A stretch of DNA of 32,715 nucleotides from Solimonas sp041612095 (GCA_041612095.1 JBFJJW010000009.1:1-32715); one strand, 5' to 3'. Shown: positions 1-8,239, counted from the first letter of the stretch. Translations and numbers: made by a program. The notes: generated by a model not told the origin, from the sequence alone.

Positions 1-3
1 ACG

Positions 4-567
4 ATGAGAATGGTTTTGCTGGGCGCGCCCGGCTCTGGGAAGGGCACGCAAGGCGAGAAACTGGTTGCCCATTACGGCATCCCCAAGATTTCCACGGGCG
101 ACGCCTTGCGCGCAGCCGTTGCTGCCGGCACCGCGCTGGGCAAGCAGGCCAAGGCCAAGATGGATGCCGGGGCGTTGGTGGACGACAGCATCGTCATCGG
201 TATCGTTGAAGAGCGTCTGAATCAGGCCGATGCCCGCAAGGGCTTCATCCTGGACGGCTTTCCGCGCAACACCGCTCAGGCCGAAGTGCTGGACGCGATG
301 CTGCAGCGCCTGGGGCAGGCGGGCATCGACAAGGCCGTGCATCTGCAGGTTAACGACGAGGAAATCATCAAGCGCCTGCTGGACCGCGCGCACAAGGAAG
401 GCCGTGCCGATGACAAGGAGGACGTCATTCGCCGCCGCATCGACGTTTACAACGCCGAAACGCGCCCGTTGCTGAACTACTACCAGCGGCAGGACAAGGT
501 TGTGACCGTTGCCGGGGTCGGCAGCCTGGACGCCATCTTCCAGAGAATTCTCGACGCGCTGGCCTGA
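4..567 (+). CDS. adk: Adenylate kinase (short-lid form)
   Basis: Interconverts ATP + AMP and two ADP in the cytoplasm, keeping adenylate pools balanced. The P-loop GAPGSGKGT lies at residues 7-15, the AMP-site STGD motif near residue 31, and the FILDGFPRN segment with its AMP-binding arginine near residue 85. At 187 residues it is the short form: the segment after the DRAHKEGRADD motif runs straight on, with no inserted zinc/beta LID and no Cys cluster. Most enteric Gammaproteobacteria have a form of about 214 residues; Xanthomonads have this short one, which helps place the organism. The ATG at base 4 gives the normal N-terminus (MRMVLLGAPGSG). The promoter and any upstream gene lie outside the window. 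It converges on rnd with 8 bases between the stops. Confidence 0.97.
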   Translation: MRMVLLGAPGSGKGTQGEKLVAHYGIPKISTGDALRAAVAAGTALGKQAKAKMDAGALVDDSIVIGIVEERLNQADARKGFILDGFPRNTAQAEVLDAMLQRLGQAGIDKAVHLQVNDEEIIKRLLDRAHKEGRADDKEDVIRRRIDVYNAETRPLLNYYQRQDKVVTVAGVGSLDAIFQRILDALA

Positions 568-575
568 AGCTCGGT

Positions 576-1667
576 CTAGAGCCGGGCCAGCAGGTCGGCG
601 CCGAGGACTTCGCGGCGCCAGCCGCGCAACACGTTGACCTTTGCAGCGGCACCTTCACGAACCAGCGCAACCAGCTCGGCCTTCGGCGCCAGAAAGCTGA
701 CCGGCAGGTTCAGCGCCAGCGCCTGTGCCTGTACCTGAGCCTGCAGCGCTTTCAGACGCATTTTCTGCTCAGGCTCGAAGTCGTCTTCCTGAGCCAGGAT
801 GCGCTCCGGCAGCAGGTTGGCTTCGGCCACGACCGCCAGCAGCGCTTCACCGTGGCGCTCGCGCGTTCGCGGTGGGAGTACGGCCAGATTCTCCAGTTCT
901 GCAGCGGTCTGTGGCCGTCGCTCGGCGATGCGGTAGATGGCGTCGTCCTCGATGATCCATTTGCGCGGACGGTCGCGCGCCTGCGCTTCGACCTCGCGCC
1001 ACGCGCATAGCGCCGCGGCGATCACCTGGGCGCGTGCGCCCATGCGTGACATGCCCTTGAGGCGCTGCCAGGCGTCGGCCGGATCGGTCGCATACTGCCC
1101 GGGCTCGCATTGGCGCGCGCAATCCTCGGCCAGCCAGCCGAGACGGCCGCAGGCGGCGAGCTCGGCCTGCATGACCGGATAGATCGCGGCCAGGTGAGAG
1201 ACGTCGGCTGCGGCATAGGCCAGCTCGGCTTCGCGCAGCGGGCGCCGCGCCCAATCCGTGCGCGACAGGCTCTTGTCGACGGGAATGCCCAGCCGCCTCT
1301 CGACCAGTCCGGCATAGCCAATCTGATCGCCAATGCCGAGCAGCGTTGCCGCAATCTGGGTGTCAAACAGCGGCGCGGGACAGCGGCTGCGCATGCGCAC
1401 GAGGATTTCCAGGTCCTGCCCCGGCGCATGGAAGACCTTGATCGAATCCGGCGATTCCAGCAGTTCGAGCAGCGGTGAAAGATCGCTCAAGGCCACGGCG
1501 TCGATACATGCCGCCTCGGTTCCATCACCGATCTGGATCAGGCATAGCCGGGCGTGATAGGTATCGACGCGTACGAACTCCGTGTCCACGGTCAGCCAAG
1601 GCGCGCGCGACCAGCGTTGCACGGCCGCTTGCAATTCTTCCGGCGCAGTTATCAAAGGAGTATTCAT
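576..1667 (-). CDS. rnd: Ribonuclease D
   Basis: 3'-5' exoribonuclease that trims tRNA precursors and other small stable RNAs. The DEDDy exonuclease fold is visible: motif I VDTEF with D28 and E30, motif II in the HAPGQDLEIL stretch, and motif III YAAADVSHL with the tyrosine that defines the y subtype. A C-terminal HRDC-type helical domain follows (RLKGMSRMGARAQ onward, with a conserved PRKWIIEDDAI motif). I chose the ATG at 1665-1667 (MNTPLITAPEEL, 363 residues). The open frame extends 16 codons further but would then overlap the divergent gene and its likely promoter. It is divergent from the membrane-protein/mpl pair. Confidence 0.95.
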   Translation of the reverse strand: MNTPLITAPEELQAAVQRWSRAPWLTVDTEFVRVDTYHARLCLIQIGDGTEAACIDAVALSDLSPLLELLESPDSIKVFHAPGQDLEILVRMRSRCPAPLFDTQIAATLLGIGDQIGYAGLVERRLGIPVDKSLSRTDWARRPLREAELAYAAADVSHLAAIYPVMQAELAACGRLGWLAEDCARQCEPGQYATDPADAWQRLKGMSRMGARAQVIAAALCAWREVEAQARDRPRKWIIEDDAIYRIAERRPQTAAELENLAVLPPRTRERHGEALLAVVAEANLLPERILAQEDDFEPEQKMRLKALQAQVQAQALALNLPVSFLAPKAELVALVREGAAAKVNVLRGWRREVLGADLLARL

Positions 1668-1675
1668 CAGCCGGC

Positions 1676-1681
1676 TAGAAT
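1676..1681 (+). promoter_or_regulatory. Candidate -10 element TAGAAT for the membrane protein-mpl pair
   Basis: TAGAAT is preceded by GGC and lies 26 bases before the ATG at 1708, giving a leader of about 20 bases. I see no convincing -35 at 16-18 bases upstream. The GGC-TANAAT context recurs before argG and hisG, which is the main support. The rnd start codon lies 9 bases away on the other strand, so the rnd promoter must overlap this region. Confidence 0.4.
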
Positions 1682-1707
1682 AACGGCTTATTCCTCTGGC
1701 CATTGCC

Positions 1708-2298
1708 ATGTACACGCAACTTCTCGCGGTGACGCTACGGGTGCTCGCCTTTCGCGCGGGCCCTCAGGACTTTCCCTATGCCCCGGCGTTGACGCCGCAA
1801 TTGATTGCATTCGCGCTGCTGACACAGGCGCTGGTTCTGGGGCAGCTGATGCCGCTGCCGTTGGTGCTGTTGATCGGCGTGCTGGCGATCGGCGCCCTGG
1901 CGCTGGCTACGCGCACGGTGCTGCGTTCGCGCAATCTGGAAAGCCGCTTCCACCAGACTCTGGGTGCGCTGCTGGCAACCGGTGGCTTGCTGACATTGGC
2001 GATGGCCCCGCTGTTTTCGTTCGCGGTGCCGATGCTGCGCGAGGTCAGCAGTAACCCCGAGATACTCGAACAGCCCGAGAAACTGATGGCGCTGCGCCCA
2101 CCTGTGGCCGTGAATCTGTTGCTGGACGTCCTGTTCTTCTGGAACCTCGCGGTGACGACGCGAATCTACCGCCTGGCCGGCGACCTGCGCCTGGCCGGCG
2201 GACTGCTGATCACGCTTGCGGTGGTCATGTTCATGTTTCTGGCGGTGCTGTTCGGTACGGCCTTGCTCGGTGGCTTGTTCGGGCTGCAGGCGCAATAA
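1708..2298 (+). CDS. Small integral inner-membrane protein of unknown function
   Basis: A 196-residue protein dominated by hydrophobic segments, with about four or five membrane helices (roughly residues 28-45, 48-68, 84-106, 134-150 and 163-192). A polar loop of about 25 residues (REVSSNPEILEQPEKLMALRP) sits between the third and fourth. No catalytic motif is visible. I do not recognise a named family; YIP1-like or other small polytopic proteins are possible. The stop lies 5 bases before the mpl start, so the two genes are probably co-transcribed, but that alone does not show a role in peptidoglycan recycling. No clear Shine-Dalgarno sequence precedes the ATG. Confidence 0.75.
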   Translation: MYTQLLAVTLRVLAFRAGPQDFPYAPALTPQLIAFALLTQALVLGQLMPLPLVLLIGVLAIGALALATRTVLRSRNLESRFHQTLGALLATGGLLTLAMAPLFSFAVPMLREVSSNPEILEQPEKLMALRPPVAVNLLLDVLFFWNLAVTTRIYRLAGDLRLAGGLLITLAVVMFMFLAVLFGTALLGGLFGLQAQ

Positions 2299-2303
2299 GG
2301 CCT

Positions 2304-3668
2304 ATGCACATACACATCCTGGGGGTTTGCGGTACGTTCATGGCCGGTATCGCGGCCATCGCGCGCGAGGCTGGTCACGTGGTCACCGGCTCGGATGCCA
2401 ACGCATGGCCGCCAATGTCGACACAGCTGGAACAGCTCGGAATCAGTGTGCTGCAGGGCTACGCACCGGAGCACTTGCAGCCGGCTCCGGATATCGTCGT
2501 GGTGGGCAACGTCGTCAGTCGCGGCAATCCGGCCATGGAATACGTGCTCGACGCCGGCCTGCCCTATGTTTCCGGCCCGCAGTGGCTGGCCGAGAACGTG
2601 CTGCAGGGGCGTCATGTGCTCGCGGTTGCCGGCACCCACGGCAAGACCACCACCAGCTCGTTGCTGGCCTGGCTGCTCGAGCACGCGGGGCTGCAACCCG
2701 GCTTCCTGATCGGCGGCGTGCCGGGCAACTTCGGCATATCCGCCCGCCTTGGGCGTTCGAAGTACTTCGTGATCGAAGCCGACGAGTACGACACCGCATT
2801 CTTCGACAAGCGCTCGAAGTTCGTGCACTACCGTCCGCGCACCTGCGTTCTCAACAACCTCGAGTTCGATCACGCCGACATCTTCCCGGATCTGGCCGCC
2901 ATCGAGCGCCAGTTCCACCACTTGGTACGTACGGTGCCGTCGTCCGGCCGCCTCGTGGTCAATGGCGCGGATGCCAACCTTGAACGGGTGCTGCAGCAAG
3001 GATGCTGGAGCGAGGTCGTGCGCTTTGGCGTTCCGCAGGGGTGGATGGGCGGTGATGCCGGCGCGGGGGAGGCTGTGGACGGGTTTGAGTTGAGCGTGCG
3101 CGGGCGCGCCTGCGGACGCGTGACCTCGCCGCTGGCGGGCACACATAACCGGGCCAATACCCTGGCGGCGTTCGCAGCTGCCGAACACGTGGGCGTTGAG
3201 GTGCCGGTACTGCTTGATGGGCTTGCGCAGTTCGCGGGCATCAAGCGGCGCCTGGAGAAGCGCGGTACGGTGCGGGGTGTCACGGTTTACGATGACTTTG
3301 CACATCACCCCACCGCGATCGCGGTCACGGTGGATGCCCTGAAGCGTCCGGGCGGCGGCAGGGTTCTGGCGGTACTTGAGCCCCGCTCCAATACCATGCG
3401 GCTAGGCACGCATTCCGGCGAGCTGGTGCACAGCTTGCGCGATGCCGACCTGTGCTACGTGTTTGCGCGCCCGGATCTGAAATGGGATGCCGGTGCAGCA
3501 CTAGCCGGCGTCGGCGACCGGCTGCGCGTACACGCGCAGATCGAGCCGCTGGTCGCGGCCATCGTGGCGGAGGCACGCGAGGGCGATCGCATACTGGTGA
3601 TGTCCAATGGCGACTTTGCCGGCATACACGGACGTTTGTTGCAGGGCCTGGCCGACAGCGGCGTCTGA
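2304..3668 (+). CDS. mpl: UDP-N-acetylmuramate:L-Ala-gamma-D-Glu-meso-DAP ligase (murein tripeptide ligase)
   Basis: Joins the recycled tripeptide L-Ala-gamma-D-Glu-meso-DAP to UDP-MurNAc, returning turnover peptide to peptidoglycan synthesis in the cytoplasm. It has the Mur ligase layout: an N-terminal UDP-binding domain opening with MHIHILGVCGTFMAG, the central ATPase P-loop GTHGKTTT near residues 110-117, the VIEADEYDTAFFDKRSKF segment that distinguishes Mpl from MurC, and a C-terminal domain with YDDFAHHPTAI and ERSNTMRLG-like (EPRSNTMRLG) motifs. The 454-residue length is normal. It converges on the next minus-strand gene with 3 bases between stops. Presence of Mpl implies a tripeptide recycling route (AmpG/AmpD type); those genes are not in the window. 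Confidence 0.97.
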   Translation: MHIHILGVCGTFMAGIAAIAREAGHVVTGSDANAWPPMSTQLEQLGISVLQGYAPEHLQPAPDIVVVGNVVSRGNPAMEYVLDAGLPYVSGPQWLAENVLQGRHVLAVAGTHGKTTTSSLLAWLLEHAGLQPGFLIGGVPGNFGISARLGRSKYFVIEADEYDTAFFDKRSKFVHYRPRTCVLNNLEFDHADIFPDLAAIERQFHHLVRTVPSSGRLVVNGADANLERVLQQGCWSEVVRFGVPQGWMGGDAGAGEAVDGFELSVRGRACGRVTSPLAGTHNRANTLAAFAAAEHVGVEVPVLLDGLAQFAGIKRRLEKRGTVRGVTVYDDFAHHPTAIAVTVDALKRPGGGRVLAVLEPRSNTMRLGTHSGELVHSLRDADLCYVFARPDLKWDAGAALAGVGDRLRVHAQIEPLVAAIVAEAREGDRILVMSNGDFAGIHGRLLQGLADSGV

Positions 3669-3671
3669 GCG

Positions 3672-4190
3672 CTATTCGATGCGGCGTACCCTGAGCTGGG
3701 TGTTGGTGCCCTCGAAGCGCATGAAGTAACTTCCGAGGAATCCCCGGCGGATGCCGACCTCAGGGTTGGACATCGTCTGGAACGAGCCGCGGTCGTCGAT
3801 GCATTTCCAAACCTGGCCGTTCTCCAATCGGAATATGTCGCCCTTCTGCCAGCCATCCAGCACACCCACGATGCGCGAACGGATGCTCTCCGGGCTGTCG
3901 GTCTCGGTACGGCGTGGCAGCACCTCGGCGCCAAAACGGGCTTCCGCCTTGGCGGTTGCTGCTGCCGTCGATGATGCCGGCGCAGCGGCCGGCTTCGGCG
4001 CTGCCGTGACCGGTGTCTTCTGTGGGCTCGCCGCAGGTTGCAGGCCTGCTGCAAGCCGGTCATAGCAGGCCAGACGCTCAGTATCGGCGACCCGGGCTGC
4101 ACAGCGGCGCAGCTCGCTGTTGTCGGCCGCTACCACCGAGCTGAAGGTGAAAACGGCTAGCGACAGGAGGCCAGCGCGCCGCAGGTTCAT
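3672..4190 (-). CDS. Secreted periplasmic protein with RLACYD-type N-terminal motif, function unknown
   Basis: A 172-residue protein with a Sec signal peptide at residues 1-22 (cleavage likely after SSVVAA). The mature N-terminus carries CAARVADTERLACYDRLA, a two-Cys motif seen in several secreted proteobacterial proteins, including the VasI-type accessory family. An Ala/Pro/Thr-rich linker (about residues 50-85) follows. The C-terminal domain of about 70 residues (SRIVGVLDGWQKGDIFRLENGQVW to the end) looks like a small beta-rich fold. It starts 6 bases after the lipA stop on the same strand, so it is likely the last gene of a lipA transcript, though a functional link to lipoate is not evident. 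No type VI secretion gene is nearby, so I do not call it VasI. Confidence 0.75.
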   Translation of the reverse strand: MNLRRAGLLSLAVFTFSSVVAADNSELRRCAARVADTERLACYDRLAAGLQPAASPQKTPVTAAPKPAAAPASSTAAATAKAEARFGAEVLPRRTETDSPESIRSRIVGVLDGWQKGDIFRLENGQVWKCIDDRGSFQTMSNPEVGIRRGFLGSYFMRFEGTNTQLRVRRIE

Positions 4191-4196
4191 CGCGTG

Positions 4197-5174
4197 CTAT
4201 CCGTGATTGAGCGCTTCATGCGCCTGCTGATCGGCGTGATAGCTGGATCGCACCATCGGCCCGCTCGCCACGTGGGAAAAGCCCATCTGCTCGCCGATCA
4301 GGCGCAGTCGCTCGAATTCGTCGGGGTGCACGTACCGCGCAACCGGCAGGTGGTGCTTGGACGGTTGCAGATACTGGCCCAGCGTCAGCATGTTGACGCC
4401 GTGTTCGCGCAGATCGCGCATCACCTGCTCGATCTCCGCGATCTCCTCGCCAAGCCCCAGCATCAGGCCGGACTTGGTCGGCACCTGCGGGTGCAGGGCC
4501 TTGAAGCGCTCAAGCAGATCCAGCGACCACTCATAGTCTGAACCGGGCCGCGCCTGCTTGTAGAGCCGGGGGATCGTTTCCAGATTGTGATTGAACACAT
4601 CCGGCGGCATGTCCTTGAAGATCGTCAGTGCCGGGTCCATGCGGCCGCGGAAGTCGGGCACCAGCACCTCGATCGTCAGCTGCGGCGACAGTGCGCGCGC
4701 TTCGCGAATGCAGGCGGCAAAATGCGCTGCCCCGCCGTCGGCAAGGTCATCGCGGTCTACCGAAGTGATGACGACGTAGCGCAAGCCCATGTCACGAATC
4801 GTGCGCGCCAGCTTCAAAGGCTCCTCGACGTCCAGCGCATTCGGGCGGCCATGTGCAACATCGCAGAATGGGCAGCGCCGGGTGCAGATGGCGCCCATGA
4901 TCATGAAGGTCGCCGTGCCCTTGCCGAAGCACTCCCCAAGATTCGGGCACGCGGCTTCTTCGCAGACCGTGTGAAGGTCGTTTGCGCGCAGGGCTGCCTT
5001 GACCCGCGCCACCTCGGGGGTGGCCATCGATTTGGCGCGGATCCATGTCGGCTTGCGCAGCGGTTCGGTGGTCGCCTCGATCTTGATTGGAATGCGCGCC
5101 ATCTTCTCGGCGCCGCGCAGCTTTTCGCCTTGGACTATGGGGCGCGGGCGGTTCGGGGGGCTGTTCGGGTTCAT
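4197..5174 (-). CDS. lipA: Lipoyl synthase
   Basis: Radical-SAM enzyme that inserts two sulfur atoms into octanoyl groups bound to E2 and H proteins, making lipoyl cofactor. Both iron-sulfur signatures are present: the auxiliary-cluster motif CEEAACPNLGEC and the SAM-cluster motif CTRRCPFC. The C-terminal GPMVRSSYHAD segment, which carries the auxiliary-cluster serine (RSSYHA), is intact. I place the start at the ATG at 5172-5174 (MNPNSPPNRP, 325 residues); a TTG two codons upstream is the alternative. No strong ribosome site precedes either. The usual partner lipB is not adjacent, so octanoyl transfer is encoded elsewhere. The small secreted protein downstream probably shares its transcript. 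Confidence 0.97.
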   Translation of the reverse strand: MNPNSPPNRPRPIVQGEKLRGAEKMARIPIKIEATTEPLRKPTWIRAKSMATPEVARVKAALRANDLHTVCEEAACPNLGECFGKGTATFMIMGAICTRRCPFCDVAHGRPNALDVEEPLKLARTIRDMGLRYVVITSVDRDDLADGGAAHFAACIREARALSPQLTIEVLVPDFRGRMDPALTIFKDMPPDVFNHNLETIPRLYKQARPGSDYEWSLDLLERFKALHPQVPTKSGLMLGLGEEIAEIEQVMRDLREHGVNMLTLGQYLQPSKHHLPVARYVHPDEFERLRLIGEQMGFSHVASGPMVRSSYHADQQAHEALNHG

Positions 5175-5235
5175 GGGCAATGCCTGATCGGTCAGACACT
5201 AGTTTAAGCAAGCGCGGGCGAGGCTGCCGGCCTTT

Positions 5236-5243
5236 GCTATCTT
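5236..5243 (+). promoter_or_regulatory. Candidate extended -10 element before the glycosyltransferase
   Basis: TGCTATCTT contains an extended -10 form (TG-N-TATCTT, hexamer at 5238-5243) in the 121-base gap after the lipA start. No good -35 is found at normal spacing, which extended -10 promoters tolerate. If used, transcription would begin near base 5250, downstream of the TTG at 5242, which would exclude that TTG as the start. Confidence 0.35.
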
Positions 5244-6627
5244 GTCGCCGGTTTCACTGCTGCACCGGGTCTTTGCATCCACCGGGGAGTCCGCAATCAA
5301 GATCGTCATTTCCACGTTCGGTAGCCGTGGCGATGTGGAGCCGCCACTGGCGTTGGCGGTCGAACTGCAGGCGCGTCAGCATCAGGTGACTGTGGTCGCA
5401 CCGAAAGCCTATGCCGCGTGGATACGTGCCAACGGCGTTGGCTGGGCGGAGCTGCGGTTTGACTTGATGGCGCTGATGCACGGCGACGAGCTGCAGGAGC
5501 TGCGCCGCCGCGGCCATTGGCTTGCCTATATGCGGGCGCTGGTGGCGGGGTATCGACAGGGCAGTCTTCTGCTGCTGGACGACCTCAGACTGGCGGCGCG
5601 AGACGCTGACTTCGTCATACAGACCGGGCAGGGGCATGGGGGGGTGGAGATCGCCGAGGAGCGGGGAATCCCGATGGCGTTCCTGTACCTGATGCCCATG
5701 GCCCCCACCGCCGCCTTCCCTTCTTTCTTCCTGACGCAGCGGAGGTCGCTGGGTGGGTGGTACAACGAGTGGACCCAGCGCATGGTCTATCGCGTCATGT
5801 GGCGCACCTATGGTCCGCCCCTGAACCAGTGGCGTGCCGAGCGCCTGCAGCTGCCACCGTGGACCTCCTATGCCGAGATGCTCAATGCGCGTGAGGGGCT
5901 GGCGGCCCCGAACCTGCTGGCCTACAGCCCCGCGCTGCTACCTCGTCCAGAAGACTGGAGCGTTACACACCAGCCGACCGGCTTCTTCTTTCTCAACGAG
6001 GCCGTCGAATGGCAGCCATCGGCGGAACTGCGCGCGTTTCTGGAGCAAGGCCCGCCGCCGGTATACGTGGGCTTTGGAAGCATAAGAGCCCGAGATTCCG
6101 TGCAGTTGACTCACGCAGTGCTGCGCGCGCTGGAGCGATCCGGGCAAAGGGGTGTGCTGCTAACTGGCGGCGGCGGTGGTCTGGTGCGACTGCCTGCGCC
6201 GGCATCGGTGTTCTATATCGAGACATTCGCGCACCGCTGGCTGTTCCCGAAGATGGCCGCAATAGTCCATCACGGGGGCGTCGGCACCACGGCTGCGACC
6301 TTGCGATCCGGCGTTCCGGGTGTGTGGTGTCCGCATCTTATCGACCAGCATGGCTGGGCTGAGCAAGTTGAAAAGCGGGGGGTCGGCATCCGCGCGAGTT
6401 CGCTGCAGAGGCTGCGCAGCGCGCCGCTGGCTGCTGCGATTGCTCGGGCTGTTGGCGATGGCGCGCTGCGGGCGCGGGCAGCGGCATTTGGCGAACTCAT
6501 CCGCTCTGAGAACGGCGTCGGCAAAGCGGCGGACAGGATCGAACGCTATGCAGTCGACTTCGCTCGTGCGGCCAAATCGGGCCGCAAGCCCAGTTCCGCA
6601 TCGGCCTGGCGCGCAGCGGATCGATGA
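5242..6627 (+). CDS. UGT/sterol-glucosyltransferase-type glycosyltransferase (GT1 family)
   Basis: Transfers a sugar from a nucleotide-sugar to a lipophilic acceptor. The N-terminal domain opens with IKIVISTFGSRGDVEP, the standard beginning of MGT/UGT80-type enzymes. The C-terminal donor domain has VYVGFGS, then FAHRWLFPKMAAIVHHGGVGTT, and a closing DQHGWAEQ, together matching the nucleotide-sugar binding motif. Acceptor candidates (sterol/hopanoid, diacylglycerol, rhamnolipid-like lipid) cannot be settled from sequence. Coordinates use the outermost start, TTG at 5242 (461 residues). The better-supported start is ATC at 5296 (443 residues): it has a well-spaced GGGGAG and gives the family's normal N-terminus, while the TTG adds 18 unusual residues. 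It converges on olsA with 8 bases between. Confidence 0.88.
   Translation: MSPVSLLHRVFASTGESAIKIVISTFGSRGDVEPPLALAVELQARQHQVTVVAPKAYAAWIRANGVGWAELRFDLMALMHGDELQELRRRGHWLAYMRALVAGYRQGSLLLLDDLRLAARDADFVIQTGQGHGGVEIAEERGIPMAFLYLMPMAPTAAFPSFFLTQRRSLGGWYNEWTQRMVYRVMWRTYGPPLNQWRAERLQLPPWTSYAEMLNAREGLAAPNLLAYSPALLPRPEDWSVTHQPTGFFFLNEAVEWQPSAELRAFLEQGPPPVYVGFGSIRARDSVQLTHAVLRALERSGQRGVLLTGGGGGLVRLPAPASVFYIETFAHRWLFPKMAAIVHHGGVGTTAATLRSGVPGVWCPHLIDQHGWAEQVEKRGVGIRASSLQRLRSAPLAAAIARAVGDGALRARAAAFGELIRSENGVGKAADRIERYAVDFARAAKSGRKPSSASAWRAADR
5284..5289 (+). promoter_or_regulatory. Ribosome-binding site placed for an ATC start codon
   Basis: GGGGAG sits 6 bases before the in-frame ATC at 5296-5298. It is the only good Shine-Dalgarno sequence in the region, and it does not serve any in-frame ATG, GTG or TTG. 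Confidence 0.45.
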
Positions 6628-6635
6628 GCAGCTGC

Positions 6636-7400
6636 TTACGCAGCCAGCGCAGTGTGCTCCGGCACCTTCGCGGCGAGGCCAAGTGCTTCACATACCGCTG
6701 CGTGGGCGCGTCGCGCCAGCGCATCGCGGTCCAGGCCCTGCGCGCGGAAGGGCTTGCAGTACAGCACCTGTACCTGCAGTTGCGGCTCGCGCAGCACTCG
6801 CAGGATATGGCCGAACAGCTCGTCGTCGCCAATGAACGGTGCCAGATCGTCGCCGTTGCGATCGCGGCCATAGCGCAGCGCGACCGGTTGCACCCAGCAA
6901 CCCGAATCCTGCGCGGCGGCAAACAAGCGGGCGTGAAAATCCAGCACCTGCCGTCCATCGGTGGTCGTGCCTTCCGGGAAGATCGTCACCGCGCCGCCAT
7001 TTTGCAGATGTGGAATCAGCCGTTCCAATAGCGGTCTGGCGCCACCGCGACCGCGCCGGATGTAGAAGCTGCCGGCAGCATTGGCCAGCCAACCGGCCAC
7101 CGGCCAATGACGGATCTCCGATTTCGCAACGAAGCGGGTCGGCTCGCTGGCGGCGAGCAGCGGAATGTCCAGCCACGACACGTGATTCGCCACGGTCATG
7201 CGCGCACCTTCCACAGCGTGCCCTCGGGTCGTGACCTGCAGGCCCAGTATCTTCAGCAGACGCCGGTTCCAGGACTGGGTCAGGCGTTCGCGTGGGAGAC
7301 GCTCACCGACATCGAGTCTGACCAGCAAGCACAGCAGGCTGCCGAAGATCAGGTGGGCCAGCAGACGGGCAGTGCGCCAGTACAGACGAAACCAGGACAT
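6636..7400 (-). CDS. olsA: Lyso-ornithine lipid O-acyltransferase (PlsC family)
   Basis: A PlsC-family acyltransferase of 254 residues. An N-terminal membrane helix (about residues 10-29) is followed by the catalytic NHVSWLD (N72-D78, an HX4D motif with H73) and the substrate-binding FPEGTTTDG from residue 141. PlsC enzymes usually make phosphatidic acid from lysophosphatidic acid. Because this gene starts 15 bases after the stop of olsB, the more likely reaction is O-acylation of lyso-ornithine lipid, as in the olsBA pair of Pseudomonas aeruginosa and rhizobia. That assignment rests on context and the two activities may overlap. It acts at the cytoplasmic face of the inner membrane. Confidence 0.85.
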   Translation of the reverse strand: MSWFRLYWRTARLLAHLIFGSLLCLLVRLDVGERLPRERLTQSWNRRLLKILGLQVTTRGHAVEGARMTVANHVSWLDIPLLAASEPTRFVAKSEIRHWPVAGWLANAAGSFYIRRGRGGARPLLERLIPHLQNGGAVTIFPEGTTTDGRQVLDFHARLFAAAQDSGCWVQPVALRYGRDRNGDDLAPFIGDDELFGHILRVLREPQLQVQVLYCKPFRAQGLDRDALARRAHAAVCEALGLAAKVPEHTALAA

Positions 7401-7415
7401 GGCTCGCGACGTGGC

Positions 7416-8189
7416 TCAGGCGTGGCCGGTGATGGCAGCGGCCTCGGTGCCCTTGCCGAGAAAATGTCGGGCGTATCGTGGATGCAGGTCGCTGACATTG
7501 AGCAGCATGAAGACATCGGCGCAGTTGAAATCGCGATCCCAGTAGGCTTCGCCGCAGGCCTTGGCGCCAAGGCTCAGATAGGCCTTGAGTAGCGGCGGCA
7601 TCTTGGGTTTCTCGGTGCTGCGGCGGTCGGCCGCGGGCAGCGGGATGTAAGGTCGTACGCGTTGCGCGGGCGGGGCCAGGTATCTGGTGCGGATCTGATC
7701 AAGGATGGCGTGCGCGGCGGCACCGCCATCTTCAAGACCAATGCTGGCGCAGCCGAACAGATAGTCGTAACGCTCGTTGGTCACCGTGGCGGCAATGCCC
7801 TGCCACAGCGTCGCAATCACCGCGCCGCTGCGGTACTCGGCATCGACGCAGGTGCGGCCGATCTCCATGACGCGCCCCGGGAGGCTGTCGAGCATGGCCA
7901 GATCGAATTCGCTGGACGAATAGAAGCCACCGGCTGCCGGCGCCCGCTCATCGGTCAGGATGCGGGTACAGGCGATGACCCGGTTCTGTTCCAGCTCGCG
8001 TACCAGCAGGTGCCGGCAGTGAGGATCGAATTGGTCGTGATCGATGCCGCCCTCGATTTGCGCGCCGAGTTCACCGGCAAAGATGCGATAGCGCAGCTGC
8101 TGTGACTCGATGATCTCTTCGCGGGTTTCGGCGAAGCGGACTTCAAAGCGGGGGCGTCGGGGAAGATCGCCATCTATGGTTGCGGACAT
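7416..8189 (-). CDS. olsB: L-ornithine N(alpha)-acyltransferase, ornithine lipid synthesis
   Basis: Transfers a 3-hydroxyacyl group from acyl-ACP to ornithine, the first step of phosphorus-free ornithine lipid synthesis. The 257-residue protein has the OlsB/GNAT-type fold markers: RYRIFAGELGA near residue 33, GGFYSSSEFDL near 87, VMEIGRTCVDAEYRSG near 107, YLFGCASIG near 143, and the diagnostic C-terminal PPLLKAYLSLGAKACGE followed by DRDFNCADVFMLL. The family is sometimes mis-named hemolysin. The ATG at 8187-8189 has an AGGAG 7 bases upstream. It leads a two-gene operon with olsA. Upstream, a possible Pho-box-like repeat would fit the phosphate-limitation control known for olsBA elsewhere. 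Confidence 0.88.
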   Translation of the reverse strand: MSATIDGDLPRRPRFEVRFAETREEIIESQQLRYRIFAGELGAQIEGGIDHDQFDPHCRHLLVRELEQNRVIACTRILTDERAPAAGGFYSSSEFDLAMLDSLPGRVMEIGRTCVDAEYRSGAVIATLWQGIAATVTNERYDYLFGCASIGLEDGGAAAHAILDQIRTRYLAPPAQRVRPYIPLPAADRRSTEKPKMPPLLKAYLSLGAKACGEAYWDRDFNCADVFMLLNVSDLHPRYARHFLGKGTEAAAITGHA

Positions 8190-8196
8190 GCGTTCG

Positions 8197-8201
8197 CTCC
8201 T
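8197..8201 (-). promoter_or_regulatory. Ribosome-binding site of olsB
   Basis: AGGAG on the minus strand lies 7 bases before the ATG at 8189, fixing the olsB start. A weak -10-like TACAGT (8217-8222, minus strand) lies further upstream. Confidence 0.6.
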
Positions 8202-8239
8202 GTGCGGACGCTGTGCACTGTATGAAGCGGTCGTTTAGC

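Noticed and set aside
2166..3308. Long minus-strand open frame of 380 codons antisense to mpl
   Set aside because: It lies over the end of the membrane protein and most of mpl, whose Mur-ligase motifs are intact. The antisense translation is Arg/His-rich with no recognisable domain, as expected of a shadow frame in GC-rich DNA.
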